Notes: generated by a model from the sequence alone, not told the origin. Numbered from the stretch's first letter, positions 1 through 10,941 are shown. The stretch is 64,000 nucleotides of DNA from Cephalopachus bancanus (GCA_027257055.1 JAPVLO010000232.1:1-64000); one strand, 5' to 3'. Made by a program: numbers and translations.

Positions 1-279
1 AGTGCAGTGGCACACTCACAGCCACGGCAGCCTTTGACCTGCTGGGCTCAGGTGATCCTTCCACCTCAGCCTTCCAAGTAGCTGGAACCACAGGTGTGTG
101 CCACCATGCTTGGCTAATTTGTTGGTTTATTTATTTATTTATTTTAATTTTTTGATTTGTTGTCAAGAGGAGCTCTTGCCAAGCTGCTCAGGCTGATCTC
201 CAACCCCTGAGCTCAGGCAATCCTTGCCTCTGTCTCCCAAAGTGCTGGGATTACAGACATGTGCCACTGTGCCCAACTT
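1..279 (-). mobile_element. Alu, cut by window edge
   Basis: Antisense dimeric Alu missing its 3' end at the window edge. The right-arm remnant, the T-rich middle linker and the left arm ending in gtgcccaactt are visible. Older group. Confidence 0.85.
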
Positions 280-283
280 GAAT

Positions 284-595
284 TTTATTTATTTATTTAT
301 TTTTTATTTTTGAGTTGGCATCTCACTTTGTTGCCCAGGCCTCCTGAGTGCGGTGGCACACTCATGGCCACCACAGCCTTGACCTTCTGTGCTCAGGCGA
401 TCCTTCCGTCTCAGCCTTCCAAGTAGCTGGAACTACAGGCTCGCACTACCATGTACAGCTAATTTTTAAGTTTATTGTAGAGATGAAGTCTCGCTGAGTT
501 GCCCAGCCTGGTCTCAAACCTGTGGGCTCAGGCAATCTTCTTGCCTTGGCCTCTCAAAGTGCTGGAATTATAGGTGTAAGCCACTGCGCCTGGCC
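284..595 (-). mobile_element. Alu, full length
   Basis: Antisense copy with a (TTTA)-rich tail at 284-311, both arms, and an end at gcgcctggcct. It abuts the preceding Alu almost directly. Older group. Confidence 0.85.
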
Positions 596-620
596 TCGTT
601 TGAGTTTTTAAAAATACTCT

Positions 621-905
621 GTGCTGGGTGCAGTGGCTCATGCCTGTAATCTCAGTATTTGGGGAGGCGGAGGTGAGAGGATTGCCTGAGACCAACCTGG
701 GCAACTTAGCGAGACCTTGTCTCTACAAACAGTAAATCAAACAATTAGCTGAGCACAGTGGTGGGCTCCTGTATTTCCAGCTATTCAGGAGGCTGAGGCA
801 GGAATATCACCTGAGCCCAGGAGGTCAAGGCTGCGGTGGCTGTGATTGTGACACTGCACTCTAGCCTGGGGGACAGAATGAGAGTCCCACTTAAAAAAAA
901 AAAAA
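621..905 (+). mobile_element. Alu, full length
   Basis: Sense copy from the gctgggtgcagtggctca start to a 13-base A tail. Older group, with several substitutions. Confidence 0.85.
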
Positions 906-1108
906 TTCACCATGAAGAGAATGAAATGACAAGACACAGAGTACGAGAAGATATTTGGGGTGAAAGAAGAAGAAAAAAGAAGGTATTTGCAGTATATGTA
1001 ACCCCACAAAGGACCCACATCTAGCATATGTAAAAAACTTCTATAAATCAATAAGAAAAAGAAGCAACCAATAGAAAACTGGGCAAAAGGCTTAAGCAGA
1101 CATTTCTT

Positions 1109-1403
1109 TTTCTTTTTTTTTTTTGAGTTGGAGTCTTACTCTGTCATCCAGACTGGAGTGCAGTGGCCGCTCCCGGCCACCGCAGCCTCGACCCGCTGGG
1201 CTCCGGTGATCCTTCCGCCTCAGCCTTCCGAGTAGCTGGAACTACAGGTGCACGCTACCACGCCCGGCTGATTTTTTTGATTTATTGTAGAGATGAGGTC
1301 TCGCCAAGTTGCCCAGGTCAGTCTTGAACCCACGGGCTCAGGCAATCCACTCACCTCAGCCTCCCAAAGTGCGGGATTACAGGCTGAGCCACCGAGCCTG
1401 GCT
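1109..1403 (-). mobile_element. Alu with perfect target-site duplication
   Basis: Antisense copy flanked by the 14-bp direct repeat agcagacatttctt at 1095-1108 and 1404-1417. The duplication is intact and the right arm is of young type, while the left linker keeps the older length, so this is an intermediate copy. Confidence 0.93.
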
Positions 1404-1469
1404 AGCAGACATTTCTTAAAATAAATTATGCAAATAGTCAGTAAGGATGTGAAAAGATGCTTAATCTCT

Positions 1470-1525
1470 CTCTCTCTTTTTTGAGTTGGAATCTCACTCT
1501 GTCACCCGGACTGGAGTGTAGTGGT
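1470..1525 (-). mobile_element. Alu fragment
   Basis: Only the 3' end of an antisense Alu (gagttggaatctcactctg to gtgtagtgg) remains before unrelated sequence. Confidence 0.7.
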
Positions 1526-2142
1526 GTTGTTGGTTGTCCCTATAACACACCATAATTTATCTATTCTACTGCTCTACATATTGAAGGTGTGTCCAGTTTG
1601 GTGTGAGAGGATTGCCTGTTAGATTTTTTGGAGTGAGAGGGCTGCCTGTCAAGATTTTTCCCCCTGTTTCTATTATAGAAATAATCAGTCTTAATGAACT
1701 AACCTTGTTAGACTGGTCTGGATTCCCCTAGAAGCAATGCTGCGGGCAAGGATTTTAGCGCAATATCTTATTTGGTTGGTAATCCCAGGGAAGCCCTGTT
1801 GGGAATGGGAAGAGCAGACAGGGAAGGGAGACAGTTGTGACATAGAAAGGTGATCTGTCGTGTGAACTGGAGTTGAATCTTGCCCAAGAGCTGGGAGACA
1901 GTATACAAGTCCCCTCTCATGATCCTAGCCAAGGAGCAGGAAGCTGAGGTGGTTACCCTTCAACCCCCATCTGCTAGTTGACTGAGGGCTATTTTGGGGG
2001 TGTAACTCCTCAGGGCTTCTAGCCTATTCTCAGCTGGAGCAGGGCCAAGAGGAAGTCGATACTGATACATTATTATTTATCTTGGGAAATTCTCAGTCAT
2101 TTTTGCTTCAAATATTTCTTTTTTAAAAATTAATTTTAATTA
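1526..2142. other. Upstream DNA without a gene; ancient repeat traces
   Basis: No frame or RNA gene recognised. The start resembles an eroded L1 or other old repeat (accataatttatctattct), and 1700-2060 has the look of an old mammalian interspersed repeat that I cannot name. Confidence 0.4.
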
Positions 2143-2455
2143 TGGCCAGGCTCGGTGGCTCATGTCTGTAATCTCAGCACTTTGGGAAGCAGAGGTGAGG
2201 GGATTGCCGGAGCTCAGGGGTTCAAGACCAGCCTGAGCAACTTGATGAGACCTCATCTCTACAATAAACCAAAAAATTAGTCGGGCGTGGTGGCGAATCC
2301 CTGTGGTTCCAGCTGCTTGGAAGGCTGAGGCAGGAGGATGGCCTGAGCCCAGCAGGTCCCAGGTGGCTGGAGCAGTGTATCACTGAACTCCAACCTGGGT
2401 GACAGAGTGCGACCCCAACTCAAAGACAAATAAATGAATGAATGAATGAATAAAT
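2143..2455 (+). mobile_element. Alu, full length
   Basis: Sense copy whose tail degenerates into (AATG)n/(AAAT)n. It is followed at about 2456-2485 by a short TA-rich stretch. Older group. Confidence 0.85.
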
Positions 2456-2489
2456 AACTTATATATTTATTATATATATAAAACTCCAG

Positions 2490-3100
2490 TATCCCTGCCA
2501 TATCTGAGCCTGGTGTGATGTTTGGGTGGTGGGAGAGGGGAAGTCTTCTGAAGTCCTATGAGCAGGTCTCAGTCTTTCAGTGAGCCCTGCACTGTGACCC
2601 TCACAAGTGCCTCTCAGCTTCCACTACTCCTGTAGATGAGACAGGAAGGCCAGAGTTGGGTATTCTCCTTCTTACAGGCTACAGGGAAATTGTCTCTCTT
2701 GAGGCAGGCCTTGCTAGGAAGGACAGGTGCTCTAGGCACATTTCAACATGGCTGCTTTTCCCCTCCCCCAGTCAGAAGCTTGCAAGGATTTTTCTCATAT
2801 TTTCACCATGAGAACCTGGTAGAGGTAAAAGTCACAAAGGTATGAAGTCCCGCCAGGTCTGGGCCCCTGTGGGGATTTTAACTCTCAGACTTGTCCACAC
2901 TGAGCCTCCAGCAATTCGGCAACTGTCATTAAGGTCCTCCGACCTCAGGGCCAGAGGTTCCTGCCCCCATGAACTCTGATTCTCTGTTTCCCAGTCTGTC
3001 TCTCCCATTTTGGGCACAGTGACTTGTCCTGTGACCTAAGCTCTCTGATGGATCTAAGAAGTGTTGTTCATTTTCAGTTTTACAGCTTTTTTTTGTTTTC
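2490..3100. other. Unassigned upstream DNA
   Basis: No gene or recognisable repeat. Open frames on both strands are short and lack family resemblance. Confidence 0.5.
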
Positions 3101-3104
3101 TAAG

Positions 3105-3390
3105 GGTTTTTTTCGAGTTAGAGTCTCACTCTGTCACCCAGGCTGGAGTGCAGTGGCATGCTCTGCACTCCTTGACCTACTGGGCTCAGATGATCTTTCA
3201 GCCTCAGCCTTCCAAGTAGCTGGAACTACAGGCGTGTGCCACCATGCCTGGCTGATTTTTTGATTTATTGTAGAGAGATGAGGGCTCACCAAATTGCCCA
3301 GGCTGGTCTCGAACACATGGGGTCAGGCAATCCTCTCACCTCGGCAGATCAAAGTGCTGGGATTATAGAATGAGCCACTGCGCCCAGCCT
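3105..3390 (-). mobile_element. Alu
   Basis: Antisense copy starting in a T-rich tail and ending at gcgcccagcct, with minor internal loss. Older group. Confidence 0.85.
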
Positions 3391-3391
3391 A

Positions 3392-3655
3392 GGTCTATCC
3401 TTTGTGCTGTAAACGCTCATGGGGTTTGATAAATGTATAGTGCATAAATCTGCCATTACAGTACCATACAGAACAATGTCACTGCTCTTATTTTTATCCC
3501 TTGTTCTCTAACCCTGTCCTCTCCCTTCTGAATCACGGCTCTTTTCACTGTTGCTATAGTTTTGCTTTTTCCAGAAGGTCATATAATTGAAATAATATGG
3601 TGTGTAGCCTTTTCAGACTGGCTTCTTTCACTTTGCAGTGTGCCTTTAAGACACT
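3392..3655 (-). mobile_element. L1 3' end fragment
   Basis: The + strand shows the antisense of an old L1 3' UTR: tagttttgctttttccagaa and tagccttttcagactggctt are typical words of that region. Same family region as at 40.6 and 59 kb. Confidence 0.7.
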
Positions 3656-3660
3656 TCTAA

Positions 3661-3945
3661 GCCGGGCTCGGTGGCTCAGCCTGTAATCGGTGGCTCAGCC
3701 TGTAATCCTGCGCTTTTGGGAGGCTGAGGTGAGTGGATTGCCTGAGCCCGCGGGTTCGAGACCTCATCTCTACAATAAAATAAAAAAATTAGCCGGGTGT
3801 GGTAGCACGCGCCGGTAATTCCGGCTACTCGGAAGGCTGAGGCGGAAGGATCGCCGGAGCCCAGCAGGTCGAGGCTGTGGTGGCCGGGAGCGGCCACTAC
3901 ACTCCAGTCTGGGCAACAGGGTGAGACTCCAACTTAAAACAAAAA
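3661..3945 (+). mobile_element. Alu, young group, with duplicated A-box segment
   Basis: Sense copy with the young cgcgggttcgagacc motif. A 19-bp segment, cggtggctcagcctgtaat, occurs twice in tandem at 3669-3687 and 3688-3706, doubling the Pol III A-box region. A flanking repeat around agacactt is visible on both sides. Confidence 0.9.
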
Positions 3946-3959
3946 AGACACTTTTACTC

Positions 3960-4192
3960 CTGGTTCGAGACCAGCCCAGGCAACTTGGTGAGACCTCATC
4001 TCTACAATAAATAAATCAAAAATTAGCCAGGCGTGGTAGCTCACGCCTGTAGTCCCAGCTCCTTGAAAGTCTGAGGTGGGAGGATTGCCAAAAGCCCAGC
4101 AGGTTGAGGCTGCAGTGGCCATGAGTGTGTCACTGCATTCTGGCCTGGGTGATGGAGTAAGACTCCAACTAAAAAAAAAAAAAAAAAAAAAA
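3960..4192 (+). mobile_element. Alu, 5'-truncated
   Basis: Sense copy beginning within the left arm at ggttcgagaccagcccagg and ending in a 22-base A run. Older linker. Confidence 0.85.
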
Positions 4193-4195
4193 AGA

Positions 4196-4471
4196 GCCGG
4201 GCTCAATGGCTCAGCCTGTAATCCCGCGCCTTTGGGAGGCTGAGGTGAATGGATTGTTCGAGACCCGCCTGGGCAGCAAGACCTCATCTCTACAAAAAAA
4301 AAAAAAAAAATCAGCCGGGCGTGGTAGAACATGCCTGTAATTCCGGCTACTTGGAAGGCTGAGGCGGAAGGATCACCGGAGCCCAGCAGGTCGAGGTTGC
4401 GGTGGCCGGGAGCGGCCACTGCACTCCAGTCTGGGCGACAGAGTGAGACGCCAACTCAAAAAAAAAAAAAA
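4196..4471 (+). mobile_element. Alu, young-like
   Basis: Sense copy with the shortened A-box region (ggctcagcctgtaat), the short linker gggcagcaagacc and a 13-base A tail. Confidence 0.88.
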
Positions 4472-4518
4472 GCAAATCTCAACTATTTGCTGTCTATAAG
4501 AAACACAATTTTTTTAAA

Positions 4519-4660
4519 TTGCAAAATATAGTTTATTTAGAAAGTCGATTAGAAGTGAAGCAATTCACCTCCCCAAGATAGGGGAGGTGGCCAAAGCTAG
4601 GAATCATGGTGTCCATAGATCCAGATGCCATGTGGTTAACAAAGCAATAGCCAATTTTAT
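4519..4660 (-). repeat. Unnamed interspersed repeat, copy 1
   Basis: This stretch aligns by eye with 37408-37545: both share a ttatttagaaagt start, a tcac.tc.ccaag.tagg core and an aaagca.t.gcc.aattttt end, and both run directly into an antisense Alu. On the minus strand the element would end in an AATAAA-containing word, so it may be the 3' end of an old retroelement. I cannot name the family. Confidence 0.55.
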
Positions 4661-4683
4661 TTTATTTTATTTTAAAATGAATT

Positions 4684-4982
4684 TCTTTTTCTTTTTGTTT
4701 TTTGAGTCAGAGTCTCACTCTGTCGCCCAGGCTGGAGTGCAGTGGCACACTCACAGCCACCGCAGCCTCGACCTGCAGTGCTCAGGTGATCCTTCCACCT
4801 CAACCTTCCAAGTAGCTGGAACCATAGGTGCACACCATCACACCGGCTAATTTTTTGATTTATTGTAGAGACGAGATCTCACCAAGTTGCCCAGCCTAGT
4901 CTCAAACCCCTGGGCTCAGCAATCCTCTTGCCTCTGCCTCCCAAAGTGCTAGGATTACAGGTTTGAGTCACCACACCTGGCC
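4684..4982 (-). mobile_element. Alu
   Basis: Full-length antisense copy, older group, preceded by a short (TTTTA)n run. Confidence 0.87.
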
Positions 4983-4999
4983 CTAAATTGAATATTTTT

Positions 5000-5281
5000 T
5001 TTTTGAGTTGGAGTCTTACTCTGTCACCCAGACTGGAGTGCAGTGGACGCTGCTCCTGGCCACCGCAACCTCCACCTGCTGGGCTCCGGCGATCCTTCCG
5101 CCTCAGCCTTCCAAGTAGCCGGAATTACAGGCATGCGCTACCACACCCGGCTGATTTTTTGATTTATTGTAGAGATGAGGTCTTGCTGCCCAGGCGGGTC
5201 TCGAACCCGCGGCCTCAGGCAATCCACTCACCTCAGCCTCCCAAAGGCGGGGGATTATAGGTTGAGCCATGGAGCCCGGCT
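5000..5281 (-). mobile_element. Alu, young group
   Basis: Antisense copy with the T-arm motif (gcgggtctcgaacccgc) and the short linker. A 14-bp duplication, aattgaatattttt, lies at 4986-4999 and 5282-5295. Confidence 0.93.
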
Positions 5282-5319
5282 AATTGAATATTTTTAAGGA
5301 CACAAAAAGACGCAAAGAG

Positions 5320-5630
<311 letters not shown>

Positions 5631-5759
5631 TTAAACTTTATTTAATAGTCTTACTGTAAATAGTGATATTCATATTATTACTTTGTAACTATTTTACATA
5701 TATTATATGATAAAGCAAATAAGCAATTGTCTTAATGCTATCAGGAGTTAATATTTTCA

Positions 5760-6034
5760 GCCGGGTGTGGTGGCTCACTCCTATAATCCCAGCACTTTGG
5801 GAGGCGAGAGGATTACCTGATCCCACGGGTTCAAGATGAGCCTGGGCCACTTGGCAAGAACTCGTCTCTATAGTAGGTCAAAAAAATCAGTTGGGCATGG
5901 TGGCACATGCCTGTGGTTCCAGCTACTTGGAAGGCTGAGGTGGTAGGATCACCTGAGTCATGCTGTGGTGGCCGTGAGCATGCCACTGCACTCCAGCATG
6001 GGTGACAGAGTGAGACTCCAACTCAAAAAAAAAT
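5760..6034 (+). mobile_element. Alu
   Basis: Sense copy, older group, whose A tail runs into the TA/GA repeat that follows. Confidence 0.87.
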
Positions 6035-6036
6035 AA

Positions 6037-6038
6037 CA

Positions 6039-6076
<38 letters not shown>

Positions 6077-6142
6077 GAGAGAGAGAGAGAGAGAATATAT
6101 GTATAATTTATATATATACTTATATATGTATATATATATATA
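6037..6142. repeat. Compound (TA)n/(GA)n microsatellite
   Basis: A TA run, then TATG variants, a (GA) block at about 6077-6094, and more TA. It probably grew from the tail of the preceding Alu. Confidence 0.9.
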
Positions 6143-6184
6143 GAAGATAGAAGTGTAGAATCAGTAAATTAAGTAAATAATTAT

Positions 6185-6490
6185 AGTGGGGTGCAGTGGC
6201 TCACGCCTATAATCCCAGTATTTGGGAGTCTGAGGTAAGAGGATTGCCTGAGCCTGGAGGATGGAGATCAGCCTGGGCAACTTGGCGAGACCGCATCTCT
6301 ACAATAAATAAATAAAAATTAGCCGGCACCTGTAGTTCCAGCTACTGGGGCAGAAGGATCATCTAAGCCCAGCAGGTCGAGGCTATGGTGGCCGTGAGTG
6401 TGCCATTTCACTCCAGCCTGGATGACAGAGTGAGATTGTGTCTCAATAAACAAACAAACAAACAAACAAATTAATTAAATAAATAAAAAT
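6185..6490 (+). mobile_element. Alu
   Basis: Sense copy with a small deletion in the middle linker. The tail has become (AAAC)n/(AAAT)n. Older group. Confidence 0.85.
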
Positions 6491-6944
6491 ATAAACAGAG
6501 AAAGCCCCAAACAAGTAAACAGAACTGCATTTTGGCCTCCAGAGCGTCTGTGGCCTACTGGGGAAAGTCACAAAACTCATGAGCCCTCTCCATTGGTGTC
6601 GACATACCCAAGCGGGGCCTAATTCCAGCTGGGCCCTCAGTGCTGGAAGTTGCGCCCTGGTCCCCCTTGTTTGGTGCTTTCTTCCTGTGCCGCTCTGTCA
6701 CCTCCCTCCTGCGCTCCCTGTTGACTCCTGGGGCCTCCGGCCAGCAGGTGACTTGTCTCCTGTCTCGCATACAAAGCAGGGACCAACCGATTCAACTTCT
6801 CTCCCTCCTGGGTCCTCTGCATTTGCCCCCACCTCTCCTCTCCGTCCTTCTTGTCCTCTAGTCGCCTAGCTCTGAAGGTGCCCACCGGCCACTCATGCTT
6901 TCTCCCCTCCTCAGGACGCTTTCTCCATCCATTTTCTCCTCCAG
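6491..6944. other. Unassigned GC-richer upstream DNA
   Basis: Several overlapping short frames exist on both strands but none resembles a protein family, and I recognise no repeat. Possibly part of an old LTR or unique DNA. Confidence 0.4.
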
Positions 6945-7230
6945 TTTTTTTGTTTGTTTGTTTTTTTGAGTAGGAGTCTAACTCTCACCCAGGCTGGAGG
7001 GCACTGGCACGCTCCCAGCCACCGCAGCCTCAACCTGCTAGGTTCAGCCGATCCTTCCGCCTCAGCCTTCCAAGTAGCTGGAACTGCAGGCATGTACCAC
7101 CACGCCTGGCTAATTTTTGATTTCTTGTAGAGATGGGGTCTCATCAAGTTCCCCAGGCTGGTCTCAAATCTGTGGGCTCAGGCAATCCTCTCACCTGGTC
7201 TCCCAAAGTGTGGGCCACCATGCCTGGCCC
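6945..7230 (-). mobile_element. Alu
   Basis: Antisense copy with a (TTTG)n tail, ending at atgcctggccc. Older group. Confidence 0.86.
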
Positions 7231-7347
7231 ACTTTCCCTCTTAACAGACTGCTAATATCATCAATTTTGCATGTATTTCTCTAGGGAGAGATATATTATA
7301 TACATAATATATATAGCGTATGTAAGCAAATATGTTTGTTTACATAT

Positions 7348-7605
7348 TTCTTTTTTTTTAATTTTATTTTGAATCTGGGACTCACTCCTGCCCAGGCTGG
7401 AGTGCAGTAGCACGCTCACGGCTCACTGCAGCCTTGAACTCCTGGGCTCAGGTGATCCTGCCACCTCAGCCTCCCATGTAACTGGAACTACAGGTGCGCG
7501 CAACCACGCCTGGCAAATTTTTGGATTTTTTGTAGAGACGAGGTTTCATTATACAAATGCTTGTCTCTAACTCCTGGGCTCAATCAATTCTCCTGCCTCA
7601 GTTTC
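7348..7605 (-). mobile_element. Alu, old, 5'-incomplete
   Basis: Antisense copy with agcacgctcacggctcactg right-arm wording closer to the oldest primate Alus, ending before the usual left-arm terminus. Confidence 0.8.
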
Positions 7606-7633
7606 CCTCTTTTATTTTAAAAAATGCAAATAA

Positions 7634-7768
7634 GACCAGGCACGGTGGCTCATGCCTGTAATCCCAACACTTTGGGAGGCTGAGTAGAGAGGATTGTCTG
7701 AGCTCAGGGGTTCGAGACCAGCTCGGGTAACTTGATGAAACCTTGTCTCTACAATAAATTAAAACATA
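7634..7768 (+). mobile_element. Alu, first half, interrupted
   Basis: Left arm of a sense Alu interrupted at its middle linker by a younger Alu; it resumes at 8061. Confidence 0.9.
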
Positions 7769-8047
7769 GCCGGGCTCGGTGGCTCAGCCTGTAATCCCAC
7801 GCCTTTGGGAGGCTGAGGTGAGTGGATTGCCTGAGCCCGCGGGTTCGAGACCCGCCCGGGCAGCGACACCTCATCTCTACAATAAATCAAAAAACCAGCC
7901 GGTAGCGCATGCCTGTAATTCTGGCTATTTGGAAGGCTGAGGCGGAAGGATCGCCGGAGTCCAGCAGGTGAGGCTGCGGTGGCCAGGAGCGGCCACTGCA
8001 CTCCAGTCTGGGCGACAGAGTGAGACTCCAACTAAAAAAAAAAAAAA
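7769..8047 (+). mobile_element. Alu, young group, nested
   Basis: Complete young copy (ggctcagcctgtaat, cgcgggttcgagacccgcc, cagcgacacc) inserted into the linker of an older Alu. aattaaaacat(t)a is duplicated on both sides. Confidence 0.94.
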
Positions 8048-8060
8048 AATTAAAACATTA

Positions 8061-8216
8061 GGCGGGCGTGGTGGCACACGCCTGTAGTTCCAGCTACTAG
8101 GAAGGCTGACGTGGAAGGATCACCTGAGTCTAGCAGGTCAAGACTGCAGTGGTCATGAGCATAGCACTGCATTCCAGCTGGGGTGACAGAGTGAGACTCC
8201 AATTAAAAAAAAAAAA
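8061..8216 (+). mobile_element. Alu, second half, interrupted
   Basis: Right arm of the Alu begun at 7634, with its own A tail. Confidence 0.9.
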
Positions 8217-8225
8217 TGCAAGTAA

Positions 8226-8499
8226 GCCGGGCATGGTGGCTCATGCCTGTAGTCCCAGCACTTTGGGAGGCTGAGGTGAGAGGATGCCTGAGCCCACAGG
8301 TTCGAGACCAGCCTGGGCAACTTGGTGAGACCTCGTCTCTACAACAAATCAAAAAATTAGCCGGGCATGGTGTTGTGTGCCTGTAGTTCTGGCTGAGGCA
8401 GAAGTATCACCTTAGCCTAGCAGGTCGAGGCTGAGGTGGCTGTGAGCATGCCACTGCACTCCAGCCTGGGCGACAGTGAAATTCCTGCTAAAAAAAAAT
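8226..8499 (+). mobile_element. Alu
   Basis: Sense copy, older linker, with a deletion before the right-arm start. It uses the same aaatgcaa(a/g)taa target as the preceding Alu. Confidence 0.88.
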
Positions 8500-8810
8500 G
8501 CAAATAATGGCATCCATTCACAAAGTCCGATCCTTGTGTTGTTCATGTATGTATCTTGCAGGTGATTTCACCAAATGCTTTCTCATTCTTTGTTATAGCT
8601 ATAGTATTCAGCAGGATTTCTAATTCCTCTGCTCCCTTCTCTCCAACATCCAATTAACAGTCACATTACATTAATTGTAGATTATTTTTCCTGCAGTGTC
8701 TCCATTCTCAGTGCCAATTAGACTTTCACCTCTGCCTGAATTGCCACAACAGCATCCTGTTTGCCCTAACCTTAGTTGTTTCTTTAGTTAATGCTATTCT
8801 GTTAGAGTTG
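8500..8810. other. Unassigned upstream DNA
   Basis: AT-rich single-copy-looking sequence with no gene or repeat recognised. Confidence 0.5.
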
Positions 8811-8814
8811 TCTT

Positions 8815-8982
8815 TATTTATTTATTTATTTTTTGAGTTGGAATTTCACTCTGTCACCCAGGCTAGAGTGCAGTGGCATACTCACGGCCACTGCAGTCTC
8901 AACCTCCTGAGCTCAAGTTATCCCTCCACCTCAGCCTCTTGAATAGCTGGGGCTACATGTGTGCACTACACCCACGGGTTAT
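8815..8982 (-). mobile_element. Alu, right-arm fragment
   Basis: Antisense right arm with (TTTA)n tail, truncated where the next Alu tail begins. Confidence 0.83.
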
Positions 8983-8983
8983 T

Positions 8984-9251
8984 TAAATTTTTTTTGAGTC
9001 AGCGTGTCACTCTGTCGCCCAGGCTGGAGTGCAGTGACATGCTCACGGTCACCCCATCATCGAACCAGTGATCCTTCCACCTCAGTCTTCCAAGTAGCCA
9101 TAACTACAGGTGCGTGCCACCACGCCCGGCTAATTTTTTTGATTTGTTAGGGATGAGGTCTTGCCATGTTGCTCAAGCTGGTCTCAAGCAATCCTCTTGC
9201 CTTTGCCTCCCAAAATGCTGGGATAACAGGTATGAGCCACTGCACCAGGTC
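8984..9251 (-). mobile_element. Alu
   Basis: Antisense copy, older group, with a few small deletions. Confidence 0.85.
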
Positions 9252-9263
9252 TGTCCTTCACTC

Positions 9264-9643
9264 TTTTTTTTTTTTTTTGTTTTTGAGTTGGAGTCTCACT
9301 CTGTCGCCCAGACTGGAGTGCAGTGGCCACTCCCGGCCACCGCAGCCTCGACCTGCTGGGCTCCGGCGATCCTTCCGCCTCAGCTTTCCAAGTAGCCGGA
9401 ATTACAGGCATGCACTACCACGCCCGGCTGATTTTTTGATTTATTGTAGAGATGAGGTCTCGCTGCCCAGGCGGGTCTCGAACCCGCGGGCTCAGGCAAT
9501 CCACTCACCTCAGCCTGATTTTTTGATTTACTGTAGAGATGAGGTCTTGCTGCCCAGGTGGGTCTCAAACCCGCGGACCCAGGCAATCCACTCATCTCAG
9601 CCTCCCAAAGGCGCGGAATTACAGTCTGAGCCACCGAGCCTGG
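9264..9643 (-). mobile_element. Alu, young group, with 87-bp internal tandem duplication
   Basis: Young antisense copy whose left-arm segment, from the linker through the T-arm motif, is repeated in tandem: 9430-9516 and 9517-9603. Both repeats have the short linker; the second has diverged slightly (gtgggtctcaaacccgcgg). Confidence 0.92.
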
Positions 9644-9805
9644 CTTGTCCTTTACTCTTAAGTCATGCTGAATAGTCTGATAATTCTGGAACAGAACTTG
9701 TGAGTTCTCAGGCGAGTGAATTTTACAACGTTACTTTACCTTGAGGTGTACGATATTGCCACCAAGGCCAAATCTACTCTGTCCCTTGCTTCAGCTTAAG
9801 TACTT

Positions 9806-10088
9806 TTTCTTTTGTCTGAGTCTCGTCTATCACCTAAGCTGGAGTGCAGTGGCACCATCACAACCACCACATCCTTGACCTGCTAGGCTCAGGCGATCTT
9901 TCCACCTCAGTCTCCCAAGTAGCTGGCCTTACAGGGGTGCACTACCACGCCTGACTGATTTTTTATATTATTGTAGAGACAAGGTGTCACCATGTTGCCC
10001 AGGCTGGTCTTGAACCCCTGGACTCCAGCAATCCTCTCGTCTTGGCCTCCCGAAGTGCTGGATGAGAGGAGTGAGCCACCACAGCTAG
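9806..10088 (-). mobile_element. Alu
   Basis: Older antisense copy, diverged, with small deletions. Confidence 0.83.
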
Positions 10089-10089
10089 T

Positions 10090-10215
10090 GAGATACCAAC
10101 TTTCCTATGAAGTCCTTCTGACCTCTGCCATTAACCAAGCAAAATAGTGAGCCTCCCAAGGCCCCTAAAGTACAGAATTGAAGGTGGTGCTCACCCTCAC
10201 ACACAAGCACCCACC

Positions 10216-10252
<37 letters not shown>

Positions 10253-10636
10253 AGAGTGGATAGCTCCTTAAATGTCCCCTCAAGACCTCACATGCTCTCC
10301 CAGTCCAGCCTTGTCTGAGCAGTCCTGGGCTAGCTTCCAGTCTCTCCGGCTCTTAGCCAAACACACATGCTGAATTCCTGAGAAGAGAGTCCACCTGGTG
10401 TGGCCTGCAATGGGAGGCTGGGGAAGGGGAGGTGCTGAGCCCTCAGCTCCACTTGCTCACCTCCAATAGATGTTCTCTTCCCAGCCTCTACCGTGTTCTG
10501 GAAGTCCAGACTTCATCTTCCTCCCCGCCTAGGTCCTTGACCTGTGCTGAAGTCCTGGTGCTGCCCCTAGTGCCTCACACACACTGCATGCATATTTGTA
10601 GCAGCTGTTTTTTTATTTTTAAAATATGTATGTATA
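10090..10636. other. Unassigned upstream DNA
   Basis: Contains the CA repeat at 10218-10249. The stretch near 10340-10420 is similar to 12040-12115, suggesting two copies of an old repeat. Confidence 0.45.
10218..10249. repeat. (CA)n microsatellite
   Basis: About 16 uninterrupted CA units. Confidence 0.97.
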
Positions 10637-10941
10637 GGCTCAGCGCAGTGGCTCATACCTGTAATCCCAGCACTTTGGGAGGCTGAGACGAGAGGATTGC
10701 CTGGGCTCAGGGGTTTGGGACCAGCCTGGGCAATTTGGCGAGACCTTGTCTCCACAATGAAGAAAAATTAGCCAGGCTGGTGGTGCATGCCTGTGATTCC
10801 AGCTACTTGGAAGGCTGAGGCGGAAGGATCACCTGAGCCCAGTGGGTTGAGGCTGGGGAGGCCATGAGTGTGCCACTGCACTCCAGCCTGGGTGATAGAG
10901 TGAGACTGACTCAAAAAAAAAAAAAACAACAACAAACAAAC
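10637..10941 (+). mobile_element. Alu
   Basis: Full-length sense copy with older linker and a tail ending in CAA repeats. TATGTATGTAT-like words flank it. Confidence 0.88.

Noticed and set aside
9166..9675. 169-codon frame and many similar 60-160 codon frames across the window
   Set aside because: All translate Alu sequence (recurring [14 protein letters not shown] or [18 protein letters not shown] wording); not genes.
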